The notes under the pieces are model-generated. The model was not told where the DNA came from, ran no database searches, and saw only the letters and a list, made by a program, of their open reading frames with translations. Of a stretch of DNA of 6,967 nt, positions 1-5,635 are shown piece after piece; the first letter of the stretch is position 1, and the number at the start of each line of letters is the position of its first letter. The DNA lies in NCBI GenBank assembly GCA_031119515.1, contig JAVHXR010000145.1, positions 1-6,967 on the forward strand. Direction: 5' to 3'. The DNA is from Propionicimonas sp. (GTDB taxonomy: Bacteria; Actinomycetota; Actinomycetes; Propionibacteriales; Propionibacteriaceae). The translations under genes were made by a program, and so were the position numbers.

Positions 1-370
1 GGTGGAGGCCGAGCCGCTCGGTGCGGTCGCTGCCGAGGTGGCGCGACTGGGGCGCCGGGAGGGAACCCTCGGCGTGATCGTGGCGTCGTCCTGGGTCGAG
101 CAGGTGAGTGCGGCGCTGGCCGGGCTCGACCACTCCGTCCTGGGCCGGGGGGCGCGCGACCCGGAGGCGATCGTCCGGGTGGAGGTGGTGGACGCCCGGA
201 TCGCGAAGGGACTGGAGTTCGACCACGTGCTGCTGCTCGAACCCGCCCGGCTGGTGGCCGAGGAACCGGACGAGGTCACCGGCCTGCGCCGGCTGTACGT
301 CTGCCTGACGCGGGCGGTGACCAGCCTGACGATCCTCCACCGGGAGGAACTGCCGGCAAAGCTCGGCTGA
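1..370 (+). CDS. UvrD/HelD-type superfamily 1 helicase, C-terminal fragment
   Basis: Only the last 122 residues are visible; the reading frame is open to the window's left edge, so the GTG at position 2 is probably internal rather than a start. Two helicase signatures are seen: KGLEFD (residues 69-74 of the fragment), the superfamily 1 motif V region, and RRLYVCLTRA (96-105), the motif VI region. Both belong to the UvrD_C_2-like second RecA domain that couples ATP hydrolysis to movement on nucleic acid. The short tail ending HREELPAKLG resembles the end of actinobacterial HelD/HelR proteins, which release or recycle stalled RNA polymerase; that assignment is inference, because the diagnostic N-terminal arm lies outside the window. 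A UvrD or PcrA paralogue is the alternative, but those usually carry a longer C-terminal extension. It ends in TGA only 7 bases from the convergent hydrolase stop. Confidence 0.8.
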   Translation, partial: VEAEPLGAVAAEVARLGRREGTLGVIVASSWVEQVSAALAGLDHSVLGRGARDPEAIVRVEVVDARIAKGLEFDHVLLLEPARLVAEEPDEVTGLRRLYVCLTRAVTSLTILHREELPAKLG

Positions 371-377
371 CGCCTGG

Positions 378-1163
378 TCAGGCCCCGCCGACCAGCCGCT
401 GCAACTCGGCCACCACCGCGGCCGGGTTGTCGGCGTGCACCCAGTGGCCCGCGCCGGCCACCGTCCGCAGCTCCACGGCGGGGAAGAGCCGGCGCATGGT
501 GTCGAGGTGCTCGGGCCGGACGTACTCAGACCGCTCGCCGCGCAACCACAGGACGGGGCCCGGGTAGCTCACCGGGCCGGGATCCGGCCAGTCCGCGATC
601 GCGTCGAGGCTGGCGCCGAGCAGGTCGAGGTTGGGCTGCCAGTGCCACTGGGGCCGGGCGCGGAGGTTCTGCATCAGGAGCTGGCGGGTGCCGGCGTCCG
701 GGATGCTCCCCGCGAGCTGGGTCTCGACCTCGGCGCGGGTGGAGACCCTGGTCAGGTCGACCGACTGCAGCGCCGCTACCAGAGGGCCGAATCCGTCGAC
801 CCCCTCCGAGGGGGCCGGCGCGATGTCGACCACGGCCAGCGACTCGACCAGCTCCGGGTGGGCGAGTGCCACCAGCATCGCGACCTTGCCGCCGAGGGAG
901 TGCCCGACGACCGTCAGCCGGGCCGCGCTGCCCAGCCGCAGCCGGAGCTCGTCGGCCACCGAGTCGGCCATCGCGCGGTAGCCGAACTCGTCGGTCCAGG
1001 GGCTCGAGCCGTGGTTGGGCAGGTCGAACAGGACGCCGGGGTGCCCGTCCGCGGCCAGCGCCGAGGCGACCCCCGACCAGTTGCGACCGCGTCCGAACAG
1101 GCCGTGCAGGAAGGCGAGTCGCGGGCGGCCGGTGCCGACAAGTTCGGTGTGCAGCCCGGCCAT
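378..1163 (-). CDS. Alpha/beta-fold hydrolase (YbfF/ABHD11-like esterase)
   Basis: A 261-residue cytosolic alpha/beta hydrolase. The oxyanion-hole segment LHGLFG lies at residues 19-24, the nucleophile elbow GHSLGG at 87-92 with Ser89, a candidate acid at Asp113 in VVDIAP, and the catalytic His240 in GAGHWVH. The order LHGLFG - DLPNHGSS - GHSLGG - DIAP - GxxSxYV - GHWVH matches the YbfF/ABHD11 group of carboxyl-esterase-like enzymes; the physiological substrate cannot be read from sequence. The ATG at 1163 is chosen over an upstream in-frame start at 1349, because that extension overlaps the zinc-ribbon gene in another frame and lacks hydrolase features, while a strong GGAGG sits 5 bases before 1163. 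The start shares one base with the upstream gene's stop (TGATG), implying translational coupling. It converges on the helicase with a 7-base gap. Confidence 0.9.
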   Translation of the reverse strand: MAGLHTELVGTGRPRLAFLHGLFGRGRNWSGVASALAADGHPGVLFDLPNHGSSPWTDEFGYRAMADSVADELRLRLGSAARLTVVGHSLGGKVAMLVALAHPELVESLAVVDIAPAPSEGVDGFGPLVAALQSVDLTRVSTRAEVETQLAGSIPDAGTRQLLMQNLRARPQWHWQPNLDLLGASLDAIADWPDPGPVSYPGPVLWLRGERSEYVRPEHLDTMRRLFPAVELRTVAGAGHWVHADNPAAVVAELQRLVGGA

Positions 1164-1438
1164 CAGCGCCTCCGCTGCCAGCAGGCGCTGTGCCAGTGAC
1201 GCCGTTCGCCGACCGCGGAGGTCGAGCCGATGCTGGCCTGTCGTGGCCAGGCCACCACGTGCGCCGTTCCCTCGGCCACCACCAGCCCGCAGCCCGGACA
1301 GGTGTAGCTCTTGGTGGCCAGGTCGGCCGGCATGGTCTGGACCATCCACTGCCCGTCCGCCTTGTCGACCAGCGAGGCGAACGAGCCGCTGTTCAGCGGT
1401 CGCGCCGGGCGCAGGTGTTTCGAGGGGCGCTTGGGCAT
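1163..1438 (-). CDS. Small Cys/His zinc-ribbon-like protein, divergent from nucS
   Basis: A 91-residue basic protein. After an Arg/Lys/Pro-rich start it has CPGC at residues 47-50, a His at 60 in AHVVAWP, and RRHWHSACW near the end (His81, His83, Cys86). The CxxC...H...HxHxxC spacing suggests one bound zinc ion. I recall homologues being common in actinobacteria, often under the uninformative name 'ATP/GTP-binding protein'; there is no P-loop here, so that name would not be supported. The function is unknown, and nucleic-acid binding is only a guess from the zinc-ribbon look and basic charge. The start ATG (1436-1438) lies 6 bases after a TACCCT -10 box, which favours a leaderless mRNA. The stop overlaps the hydrolase start by one base. 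Confidence 0.82.
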   Translation of the reverse strand: MPKRPSKHLRPARPLNSGSFASLVDKADGQWMVQTMPADLATKSYTCPGCGLVVAEGTAHVVAWPRQASIGSTSAVGERRHWHSACWQRRR

Positions 1439-1444
1439 GGGTCT

Positions 1445-1450
1445 AGGGTA
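1445..1450 (-). promoter_or_regulatory. Putative -10 box for the zinc-ribbon/hydrolase unit (leaderless)
   Basis: On the minus strand TACCCT (TANNNT) ends 6 bases before the A of the ATG at 1438, the spacing expected if transcription starts on the start codon itself. A partial -35-like GTGACA occurs at 1476-1471 with a long 20-base spacer, so a -35 contribution is uncertain. It overlaps the nucS promoter region. Confidence 0.5.
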
Positions 1451-1465
1451 GCCAGCCGGATCGGG

Positions 1466-1471
1466 TACGTT
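1466..1471 (+). promoter_or_regulatory. Putative -10 box for leaderless nucS
   Basis: TACGTT (TANNNT), preceded by GGG, ends 7 bases before the GTG at 1479. There is no Shine-Dalgarno sequence between it and the GTG. A transcript beginning at G1479 would be leaderless. No convincing -35 hexamer is seen 17-18 bases upstream. Confidence 0.5.
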
Positions 1472-1478
1472 GTCACGC

Positions 1479-2189
1479 GTGCGTCTGATGATTGCCCGCT
1501 GCCAGGTCGACTACGCCGGACGACTCTCCGCCCACCTCCCGATGGCCACCCGCCTCATCATGGTGAAGGCCGACGGGTCGGTGTCGATCCATGCCGACGA
1601 CCGGGCGTACAAGCCGCTGAACTGGATGAGCGCGCCGTGCACGATCACCACGAGCCCGCCGCCGGAGGACCTGGAGGCGGTGGTCGCAGCAGAGGAGGAC
1701 GCGCTGACCGCGGTGTGGGAGGTGCGCAACGGTGCCGGCGACACCCTGCAGATCGCGATCGCGGAGGTGTTCCACGACAGCGCCCACGAGCTCGGGGCGG
1801 ATCCCGGACTGGTGAAGGACGGGGTGGAGGCGCACCTGCAGGCGCTGCTCGCGGAGAACCCGGCCACCTTCGGTTCCGGCTGGACGCTGGTGCAGCGCGA
1901 GTACCAGACGCCGATCGGACCGGTGGACCTGTTGTGCCGCGACGCCGGCGGGGCGTACGTCGCGGTCGAGGTGAAACGGCGGGGCGAGATCGACGGTGTC
2001 GAGCAGCTCGCCCGCTACCTGGAGTTGATGAACGCCGACCCGTTGATGAAGCCGGTGCGGGGAGTGTTCGCAGCGCAGCTGATCAAACCCCAGGCCCGGG
2101 TGCTCGCCGACACCCGCGGGATCGCCTGCGTGCTGGTCGACTACGACGCGCTCCGGGGGCTGGACAACGCCGAGGACCGGTTGTTCTGA
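1479..2189 (+). CDS. nucS: Mismatch-specific endonuclease NucS/EndoMS
   Basis: A 236-residue endonuclease of the NucS/EndoMS family, the non-canonical mismatch-repair enzyme of actinobacteria and many archaea, known to cut both strands at certain mismatches such as G-T, G-G and T-T. The N-terminal half (about 1-110, including YKPLNWM at 44-50) is the dimerising, DNA-binding domain. The C-terminal half is a RecB-like PD-(D/E)xK nuclease with Glu126, Asp150 in GPVDLL, Glu164-x-Lys166 in VEVKRR, then Gln176 and Tyr180. These correspond in order and spacing to the archaeal active-site residues. The C-terminus EDRLF resembles a sliding-clamp-binding tail. The GTG at 1479 is chosen over TTG at 1470 because it gives the family-typical MRLxIARC start and fits the leaderless promoter. 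It is divergent from the zinc-ribbon gene by 40 bases and followed by a strong nested hairpin. Confidence 0.96.
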   Translation: MRLMIARCQVDYAGRLSAHLPMATRLIMVKADGSVSIHADDRAYKPLNWMSAPCTITTSPPPEDLEAVVAAEEDALTAVWEVRNGAGDTLQIAIAEVFHDSAHELGADPGLVKDGVEAHLQALLAENPATFGSGWTLVQREYQTPIGPVDLLCRDAGGAYVAVEVKRRGEIDGVEQLARYLELMNADPLMKPVRGVFAAQLIKPQARVLADTRGIACVLVDYDALRGLDNAEDRLF

Positions 2190-2238
2190 GCCGCACGTCC
2201 CCGACGAACAGCGCGCGCAGGGCTTGCATCTCGTGTTC

Positions 2239-2292
2239 TCGTCGCCGGGCTCGCCGCAACCGGGGTGAGCAGCCCCGGGGGCCCGGCGACGG
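2239..2292 (+). terminator. Nested inverted repeat downstream of nucS (putative terminator)
   Basis: Arms GTCGCCGGGC (2241-2250) and GCCCGGCGAC (2281-2290) are perfectly complementary over 10 bases. Pairing can extend outward by C2240-G2291 and T2239-G2292, and inward by T2251-G2280 and C2252-G2279. The loop contains a second perfect stem, CCGGGG (2260-2265) with CCCCGG (2273-2278). The structure begins 50 bases after the nucS stop. No T-tract follows, as is usual for actinobacterial hairpin terminators. A role as a cruciform or regulatory RNA structure is not excluded. Confidence 0.55.
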
Positions 2293-2332
2293 CAGGTCTG
2301 CCGATTCGCCTGCGAACGGCTCTGCGCACCGG

Positions 2333-2338
2333 TAGGTT
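2333..2338 (+). promoter_or_regulatory. Putative -10 box for the DUF4190/septum-formation gene
   Basis: TAGGTT fits TANNNT, with a weak -35 candidate CTGCGA at 2310-2315 (17-base spacer). The predicted 5' UTR would be about 77 bases and includes the GC hairpin at 2348-2362. The assignment rests on motif and position only. Confidence 0.35.
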
Positions 2339-2421
2339 CGGCGTCCAGGCCCCGCCGGGGCTGCCGGCGCACCTCCCGGCGCGCCCCGCAACGACCGCTC
2401 CCGCAGCAGAGAGAGGCCCAC

Positions 2422-3219
2422 GTGACATCGCCCTATGGACCGGGCTACCGCTTCGTGTGCCCGCCCAACTGGCCGCCGGCGGTGCCGGGCTGGGCGCCTC
2501 CGGCGGGTTGGCAGCCGAACCCGGCATGGGGACCGGCACCGCCGGGCTGGCAGTTCTGGCAGCCTGTCGTGCCGGTCGCGCAGCCGGGTCCCTACCCGGG
2601 CACCGCCGCCGGGGTAGACAAGGTGTCAGGGCTCGCGGTCGCCGCGCTGGCCGCCGGCGCGCTCGGCTCGCCGCTGTTCAGCGTGATCTTCGGTGTGCTC
2701 GCGCTGAAGGACATCCGGCAGCTGAAGCGGAGCGGCCGGAACCTGGTGTACCTCGGCTGGGCGCTGTGTGCGGTGTGGCTGGCGGGAATCGTGGTGGTGA
2801 CCCTCGCGGTGTCGTCGGGCGAGCCGCAGCGCAACCCCGCCGGCGAGGTCTCCTCGCCCGGGACGCTGAGCCCGCTCGCCGTCCGGGTCGGCGACTGCGT
2901 GAAGCTCCCGGGCCTCACCCCGGATGTCATCGAAGAGGTCGAGGTGATGCCCTGTGACAGCCCGCACGACGCCGAGCTGTTCTCGATCGTCGAGCTCGAC
3001 CGCACCGGGTCTCCCGACAGCGAGGAGATGCTCGACGCCGCCGTCGACCTCTGCGCGGCCGAGATCGAGGAGTTCCTCGACGGCGCCGAGCCCACCCGGG
3101 CGCTGGACGTCGTGGCGTTCATCCCCGACGGCAGGGCCTGGGCCCGCGGCGACCACTCCTCGCGCTGCTTCCTGCGGGATCCCGCAGGCGACTTCGTGGG
3201 CAGCATCCGGGACCGGTAG
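2422..3219 (+). CDS. DUF4190 and septum-formation-domain membrane protein
   Basis: A 265-residue protein in three parts. Residues 10-48 form a Trp/Pro-rich segment with repeated PPxxPGW-like units, typical of short cytosolic N-termini of actinobacterial membrane proteins. Residues about 68-95 and 108-131 are two transmembrane helices joined by a basic loop (KDIRQLKRSGR), the DUF4190 pattern. From about 150 a soluble, probably extracellular domain begins with VGDCVKL, continues with VMPCDSPHDAELFSIVEL and ends in an RCFLRDPAG segment; this fits the Pfam 'Septum formation' family. Four cysteines (159, 178, 211, 249) in the exported part could make two disulfides. A link to division or envelope work rests on the family name only; no substrate is evident. 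The GTG at 2422 is supported by GAGAGG 5 bases upstream. It converges on the AI-2E gene with 36 bases between stops. Confidence 0.88.
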   Translation: MTSPYGPGYRFVCPPNWPPAVPGWAPPAGWQPNPAWGPAPPGWQFWQPVVPVAQPGPYPGTAAGVDKVSGLAVAALAAGALGSPLFSVIFGVLALKDIRQLKRSGRNLVYLGWALCAVWLAGIVVVTLAVSSGEPQRNPAGEVSSPGTLSPLAVRVGDCVKLPGLTPDVIEEVEVMPCDSPHDAELFSIVELDRTGSPDSEEMLDAAVDLCAAEIEEFLDGAEPTRALDVVAFIPDGRAWARGDHSSRCFLRDPAGDFVGSIRDR

Positions 3220-3223
3220 CCGT

Positions 3224-3233
3224 CCGGCGCCGG
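3224..3233. repeat. CCGGCGCCGG palindrome between convergent stops
   Basis: A perfect 10-base palindrome lies in the 36-base gap (3220-3255) separating the stops of the DUF4190 gene and the AI-2E gene. It could form only a very small hairpin and is a weak candidate for a bidirectional terminator. Confidence 0.25.
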
Positions 3234-3255
3234 CGAGGGAGGCCGAGCCCTGCCG

Positions 3256-4488
3256 CTAGGTGCGGTCGAGGTGCGGCACCAGGACCTCGCGGTACAGCAG
3301 CAGGATCGCCGCCATGGTCGGGATTGCGAGGATGGCGCCGACCAGGCCCAGCAGCAGGCCGCCGGAGACGGCGGCGAGGATCACCAGGACGCCCGGCACC
3401 TGCACCGACCGGGCGGAGATCCGCGGCTGGATGAAGTAGGCGTCGAACTGCTGGTAGGCGAACATCGCGATCAGGGTGATCCAGCCGGTCGGCCCGGAGA
3501 ACGAGAACGCCACGATCGTGACGATGATGATGGCGATCGTCGTCCCCACCAGCGGGATGAACGCCAGCAGCCCCACGACGACGGCGAGCGCTACGGCGTA
3601 CTGCGCGAGGCCGACCAGATTGAGCAGGACGAACGAGAAGACCGTCCAGAGCGCGGCGACCATGAAGATGCCGGACACGAAGCCACCCACCCGTTTGAAG
3701 ACCTCGGTGGCGAGGTAGCGCGCCCTCGCGCGCCGGGAGGCGGGGGCGAGCTGGTAGATGACCTCCTTGATGTTCGGCAGGGAGGTGAGGAAGTAGAGCG
3801 TCAGCACCACGGAGATCGTGATCGAGAAGATCACATTGGCGACGAGCTGGCCGGCCCCGAGCAGGCCGCCGAAGACGCTGCTGATCAGTTCCCCGGAGGT
3901 CAGGAACGCCACGATCCGGTCGATCACCTGGAACTGGGCGTCGAAGGCCGCGATCTGTGGGTTCTGGCGGAGGTTCTCCAGGTACACCGGAGCCATCGCG
4001 TTCAGCCGCTGGACCTGTTCGGTGACCACAGGGACGACGGCCCAGCCGGCCAGGGTGAGGAACCCGACCAGGGCAAGGGCGACGATCAGGACGGCGGCGC
4101 CACGCCGGATGCCGCGGTTGTGGAACCACTCCACCACCGGGTTGAGGCCGAGCGCCAGCGCCATGCTCAGCAGCACGAGGACCACGATGTCCTTCAGCTG
4201 CGCTATCGAGGTCAGCAGCACGTATGCCGTCATCGCCCCGACGGCCAGAAAGAACCCGATGTAGAACGGGCTGCGGTACAGCAGCGACACCCGCTCGGAG
4301 CGGGTCTCCATGCCGTCGGCGTAGTCGGGCGGGGTGGGCTGCGTGGTGCGTCGCCATCGCAGCAGCCAGTTGCGGGTGGCCGGGGCGCTGGGCGTCCGGG
4401 CGGACGCGGGCACCGGCGACCCCGCGGGTCGTGGCGGGGTCGGGGCCGGTGGCGGCGTCTGGGTCTGGTCGTCCGCTGGCTCGTTCAT
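3256..4488 (-). CDS. AI-2E family (PerM/UPF0118) multi-pass membrane protein
   Basis: A 410-residue integral membrane protein. Residues 1-60 are a Pro/Thr/Ala-rich, presumably cytosolic tail. Hydrophobic helices follow at about 75-95, 100-116, 130-153, 216-236, 270-292, 296-328 and 366-397, a typical layout of seven to eight TM segments with a larger soluble loop at about 155-210. Family signatures include AFIPLVGTTIA (309-319) and IQPRI (353-357). Some members export autoinducer-2 or act as ion antiporters, but most, including this one, have no known substrate. The ATG (4486-4488) overlaps the stop of the upstream coiled-coil gene as ATGA, with GGAGG 13 bases before the start inside that gene, so translation is probably coupled and the two form an operon. 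The Pro-rich tail is longer than in the E. coli protein. Confidence 0.92.
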   Translation of the reverse strand: MNEPADDQTQTPPPAPTPPRPAGSPVPASARTPSAPATRNWLLRWRRTTQPTPPDYADGMETRSERVSLLYRSPFYIGFFLAVGAMTAYVLLTSIAQLKDIVVLVLLSMALALGLNPVVEWFHNRGIRRGAAVLIVALALVGFLTLAGWAVVPVVTEQVQRLNAMAPVYLENLRQNPQIAAFDAQFQVIDRIVAFLTSGELISSVFGGLLGAGQLVANVIFSITISVVLTLYFLTSLPNIKEVIYQLAPASRRARARYLATEVFKRVGGFVSGIFMVAALWTVFSFVLLNLVGLAQYAVALAVVVGLLAFIPLVGTTIAIIIVTIVAFSFSGPTGWITLIAMFAYQQFDAYFIQPRISARSVQVPGVLVILAAVSGGLLLGLVGAILAIPTMAAILLLYREVLVPHLDRT

Positions 4489-5531
4489 GGATGGGTGGGC
4501 GCCTCCGCTGCCGGATCCGGGTACTGCTTGGTGCCCTCGGTGGCGAGGGAGGACAGCTGCTCCAACTGGTCGAGGACGCCTTGGCGGCGCAGCGCAAGGG
4601 CCTCGACCTCGCGGTTGAGCTGTTCGGAGCGCTCGGCCGCTGCCCGGTTCGCCTCGGCGAGGATCCGCTCGGCCTCGTGCCGCGCGGAGGTGATCGCGAG
4701 GTCAGCCTGCTCGGTGGCGGCCCTGGTGATCTCGGCGGCCTCGGTGCGGGCTGCCTGGCGGCGCTGGTCGGCGGTCATCACGTCTGCCTCGAGCAGGACG
4801 CGGTGCTCCTCTGCCTGCTTGCTGGCGGACGCGATCAGCTCCGCGATCTGTTCGGCGGCGGCCTGCCGCCCGGCGGCGATCTCGGACAGTGCGGTCTCCC
4901 GCGCGGTGGCGAGTTCTGTGGCGTGTTCTGCTGCGGACCGTTCCGCGGTGGCGCGGCGCTGCTCGGCCTCGGCCAGGGCGGCGTCGATGATCGCGCGGGC
5001 CTGGGTCTCGGCCTCCCGCAGCAACCAGTCGCGCTGTCGCTGGGTGGCCTCGAGCAGGGCGGCGGCGTCGGCGCGGGCGGCCTCGAGTTCGGCCGCGGTC
5101 TGCGCGCCCAGCAACTGCCGGATCTGCTCCAGGTCGGCCTGGCCGGCCGCGCGGGCGGCGTCCAGGGCCAGATGCGTCTCGTTCGTGGTGCGCGCCCGTT
5201 CGAGCCCGGCTTCGGAACGGACGGCGTTCGCCTCGGCCCTGGCGGCCTGGAGGATCTCGGCGGCCTGGGCCTCGGCCGCCTTCAGCAGCCCGCGGGCGTG
5301 GCCGCCGAGCCGGGAGAAGTCGGTGTTGCCGATCTCGGCCTGGGCGGCGGCGAGCCGGTACTGGCTGTCGCGCAGCTCGCTGACCGAGCGGGAGAGCTTG
5401 AGCTCCATCTCGCGGACGTAGGCGTCGACCGCCGAGCGTTCGTAGCCGCGGAGGGCGTGCGGGAAGTTGCCGGCGGCGGAGGCGGTCTCCTCGAAGAGGT
5501 CGAGACCTTGCTCGTCGAGCGGGGACGACAC
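4485..5531 (-). CDS. DivIVA-like, Scy/FilP-type coiled-coil protein
   Basis: A 348-residue protein rich in Ala, Glu, Gln and Arg. Residues 23-44 (FPHALRGYERSAVDAYVREM) match the DivIVA/Wag31 N-terminal pattern F..xLRGY...VDAYV. From about 80 to 325 it is a nearly continuous predicted coiled coil with almost no Pro or Gly. An 11-residue period is visible: Ala at 254, 265, 276, 287 and 298, Ala at 261, 272, 283 and 294, and small or hydrophobic residues at 174, 185, 196, 207, 218, 229 and 240. Such non-heptad repeats are known in Streptomyces Scy and FilP, filament-forming organisers of polar growth. A cytoskeletal or polarity role is inferred. The GTG at 5531 has AAAGGA 6 bases upstream; the frame's further upstream extension runs through the epimerase and is rejected. 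The stop overlaps the AI-2E start (ATGA). The tail is short and Pro-containing. Confidence 0.85.
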   Translation of the reverse strand: MSSPLDEQGLDLFEETASAAGNFPHALRGYERSAVDAYVREMELKLSRSVSELRDSQYRLAAAQAEIGNTDFSRLGGHARGLLKAAEAQAAEILQAARAEANAVRSEAGLERARTTNETHLALDAARAAGQADLEQIRQLLGAQTAAELEAARADAAALLEATQRQRDWLLREAETQARAIIDAALAEAEQRRATAERSAAEHATELATARETALSEIAAGRQAAAEQIAELIASASKQAEEHRVLLEADVMTADQRRQAARTEAAEITRAATEQADLAITSARHEAERILAEANRAAAERSEQLNREVEALALRRQGVLDQLEQLSSLATEGTKQYPDPAAEAPTHP

Positions 5532-5537
5532 AATCGG

Positions 5538-5544
5538 TCCTTTC
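5538..5544 (-). promoter_or_regulatory. Ribosome binding site deciding the coiled-coil start
   Basis: On the minus strand GAAAGGA lies 6 bases before the GTG at 5531. It supports this non-ATG start against longer in-frame alternatives that would run into the epimerase gene. Confidence 0.7.
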
Positions 5545-5575
5545 TCACCAGGTGGGGTGGGCGGCAGGTCGGCGA

Positions 5576-5591
5576 GGAACCCTGACGTTCC
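5576..5591. repeat. GGAAC/GTTCC inverted repeat near the putative transcription start
   Basis: GGAAC (5576-5580) and GTTCC (5587-5591) are perfect 5-base arms around a 6-base spacer. They lie directly downstream of the TAGCAT box, where the coiled-coil transcript would begin. It could be an operator or a small UTR hairpin; the short arms make chance plausible. Confidence 0.25.
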
Positions 5592-5593
5592 CG

Positions 5594-5599
5594 ATGCTA
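5594..5599 (-). promoter_or_regulatory. Putative -10 box for the coiled-coil/AI-2E operon
   Basis: TAGCAT on the minus strand fits TANNNT and lies in the 104-base gap after the epimerase stop. The predicted transcript start would be near 5587, giving a UTR of about 55 bases. No good -35 is seen (CCTGCC at the expected spacing). Confidence 0.4.
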
Positions 5600-5614
5600 C
5601 CGCCCGCCCCAGTG

Positions 5615-5628
5615 CCGGCAGGTGCCGG
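5615..5628 (-). terminator. Small hairpin just after the epimerase stop
   Basis: CCGGCA-CC-TGCCGG is a perfect 6-base stem starting about 8 bases past the epimerase stop codon. There is no T-tract. It is a possible weak terminator or 3' stabilising hairpin before the coiled-coil promoter. Confidence 0.35.
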
Positions 5629-5635
5629 TCTCCGC

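Larger units (their letters stand above)
2190..2421. other. Intergenic spacer between nucS and the DUF4190 gene
   Basis: This 232-base gap is the longest in the window. It holds the nested hairpin at 2239-2292, a candidate -10 at 2333-2338, and a UTR hairpin GGCCCC-GCC-GGGGCT at 2348-2362 with one G-T pair. A purine-rich GAGAGG (2411-2416) serves as ribosome binding site 5 bases before the GTG at 2422. No convincing small gene or RNA gene was seen. Confidence 0.6.

Noticed and set aside
1164..1349. N-terminal extension of the hydrolase to an ATG at 1349
   Set aside because: It overlaps the zinc-ribbon gene in another frame, lacks hydrolase features, and the ATG at 1163 has a strong GGAGG 5 bases upstream.
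1470..1478. TTG at 1470 as the nucS start
   Set aside because: Family members begin MRLxIARC, matching the GTG at 1479, and the TTG lies inside the putative -10 box.
866..2335. 489-residue plus-strand frame spanning the hydrolase, zinc-ribbon and nucS loci
   Set aside because: Arg/Pro/Gly-rich composition without motifs; it conflicts with nucS, which has a full active site.
2265..2957. 230-residue plus-strand frame beginning in the nested hairpin
   Set aside because: It is an out-of-frame shadow of the DUF4190 gene with Gly/Ala/Arg-rich sequence and no domain.
3271..5421. 716-residue plus-strand open frame opposite the AI-2E and coiled-coil genes
   Set aside because: It is low-complexity (Asp/Arg/Gln/Gly then Ala/Ser/Arg), has no recognisable domain, and mirrors two convincing genes; it is a GC-bias shadow.
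4224..5585. 453-residue plus-strand frame rich in Gly, Leu and Arg
   Set aside because: It is antisense to the Ala/Glu-rich coiled coil, whose codons produce a Gly/Leu-rich shadow; no family match.
5576..5591. GGAAC as an ECF sigma-factor -35 element
   Set aside because: No matching -10 triplet block stands out at a proper distance, and the TAGCAT box explains a promoter better; kept only as a weak inverted repeat.
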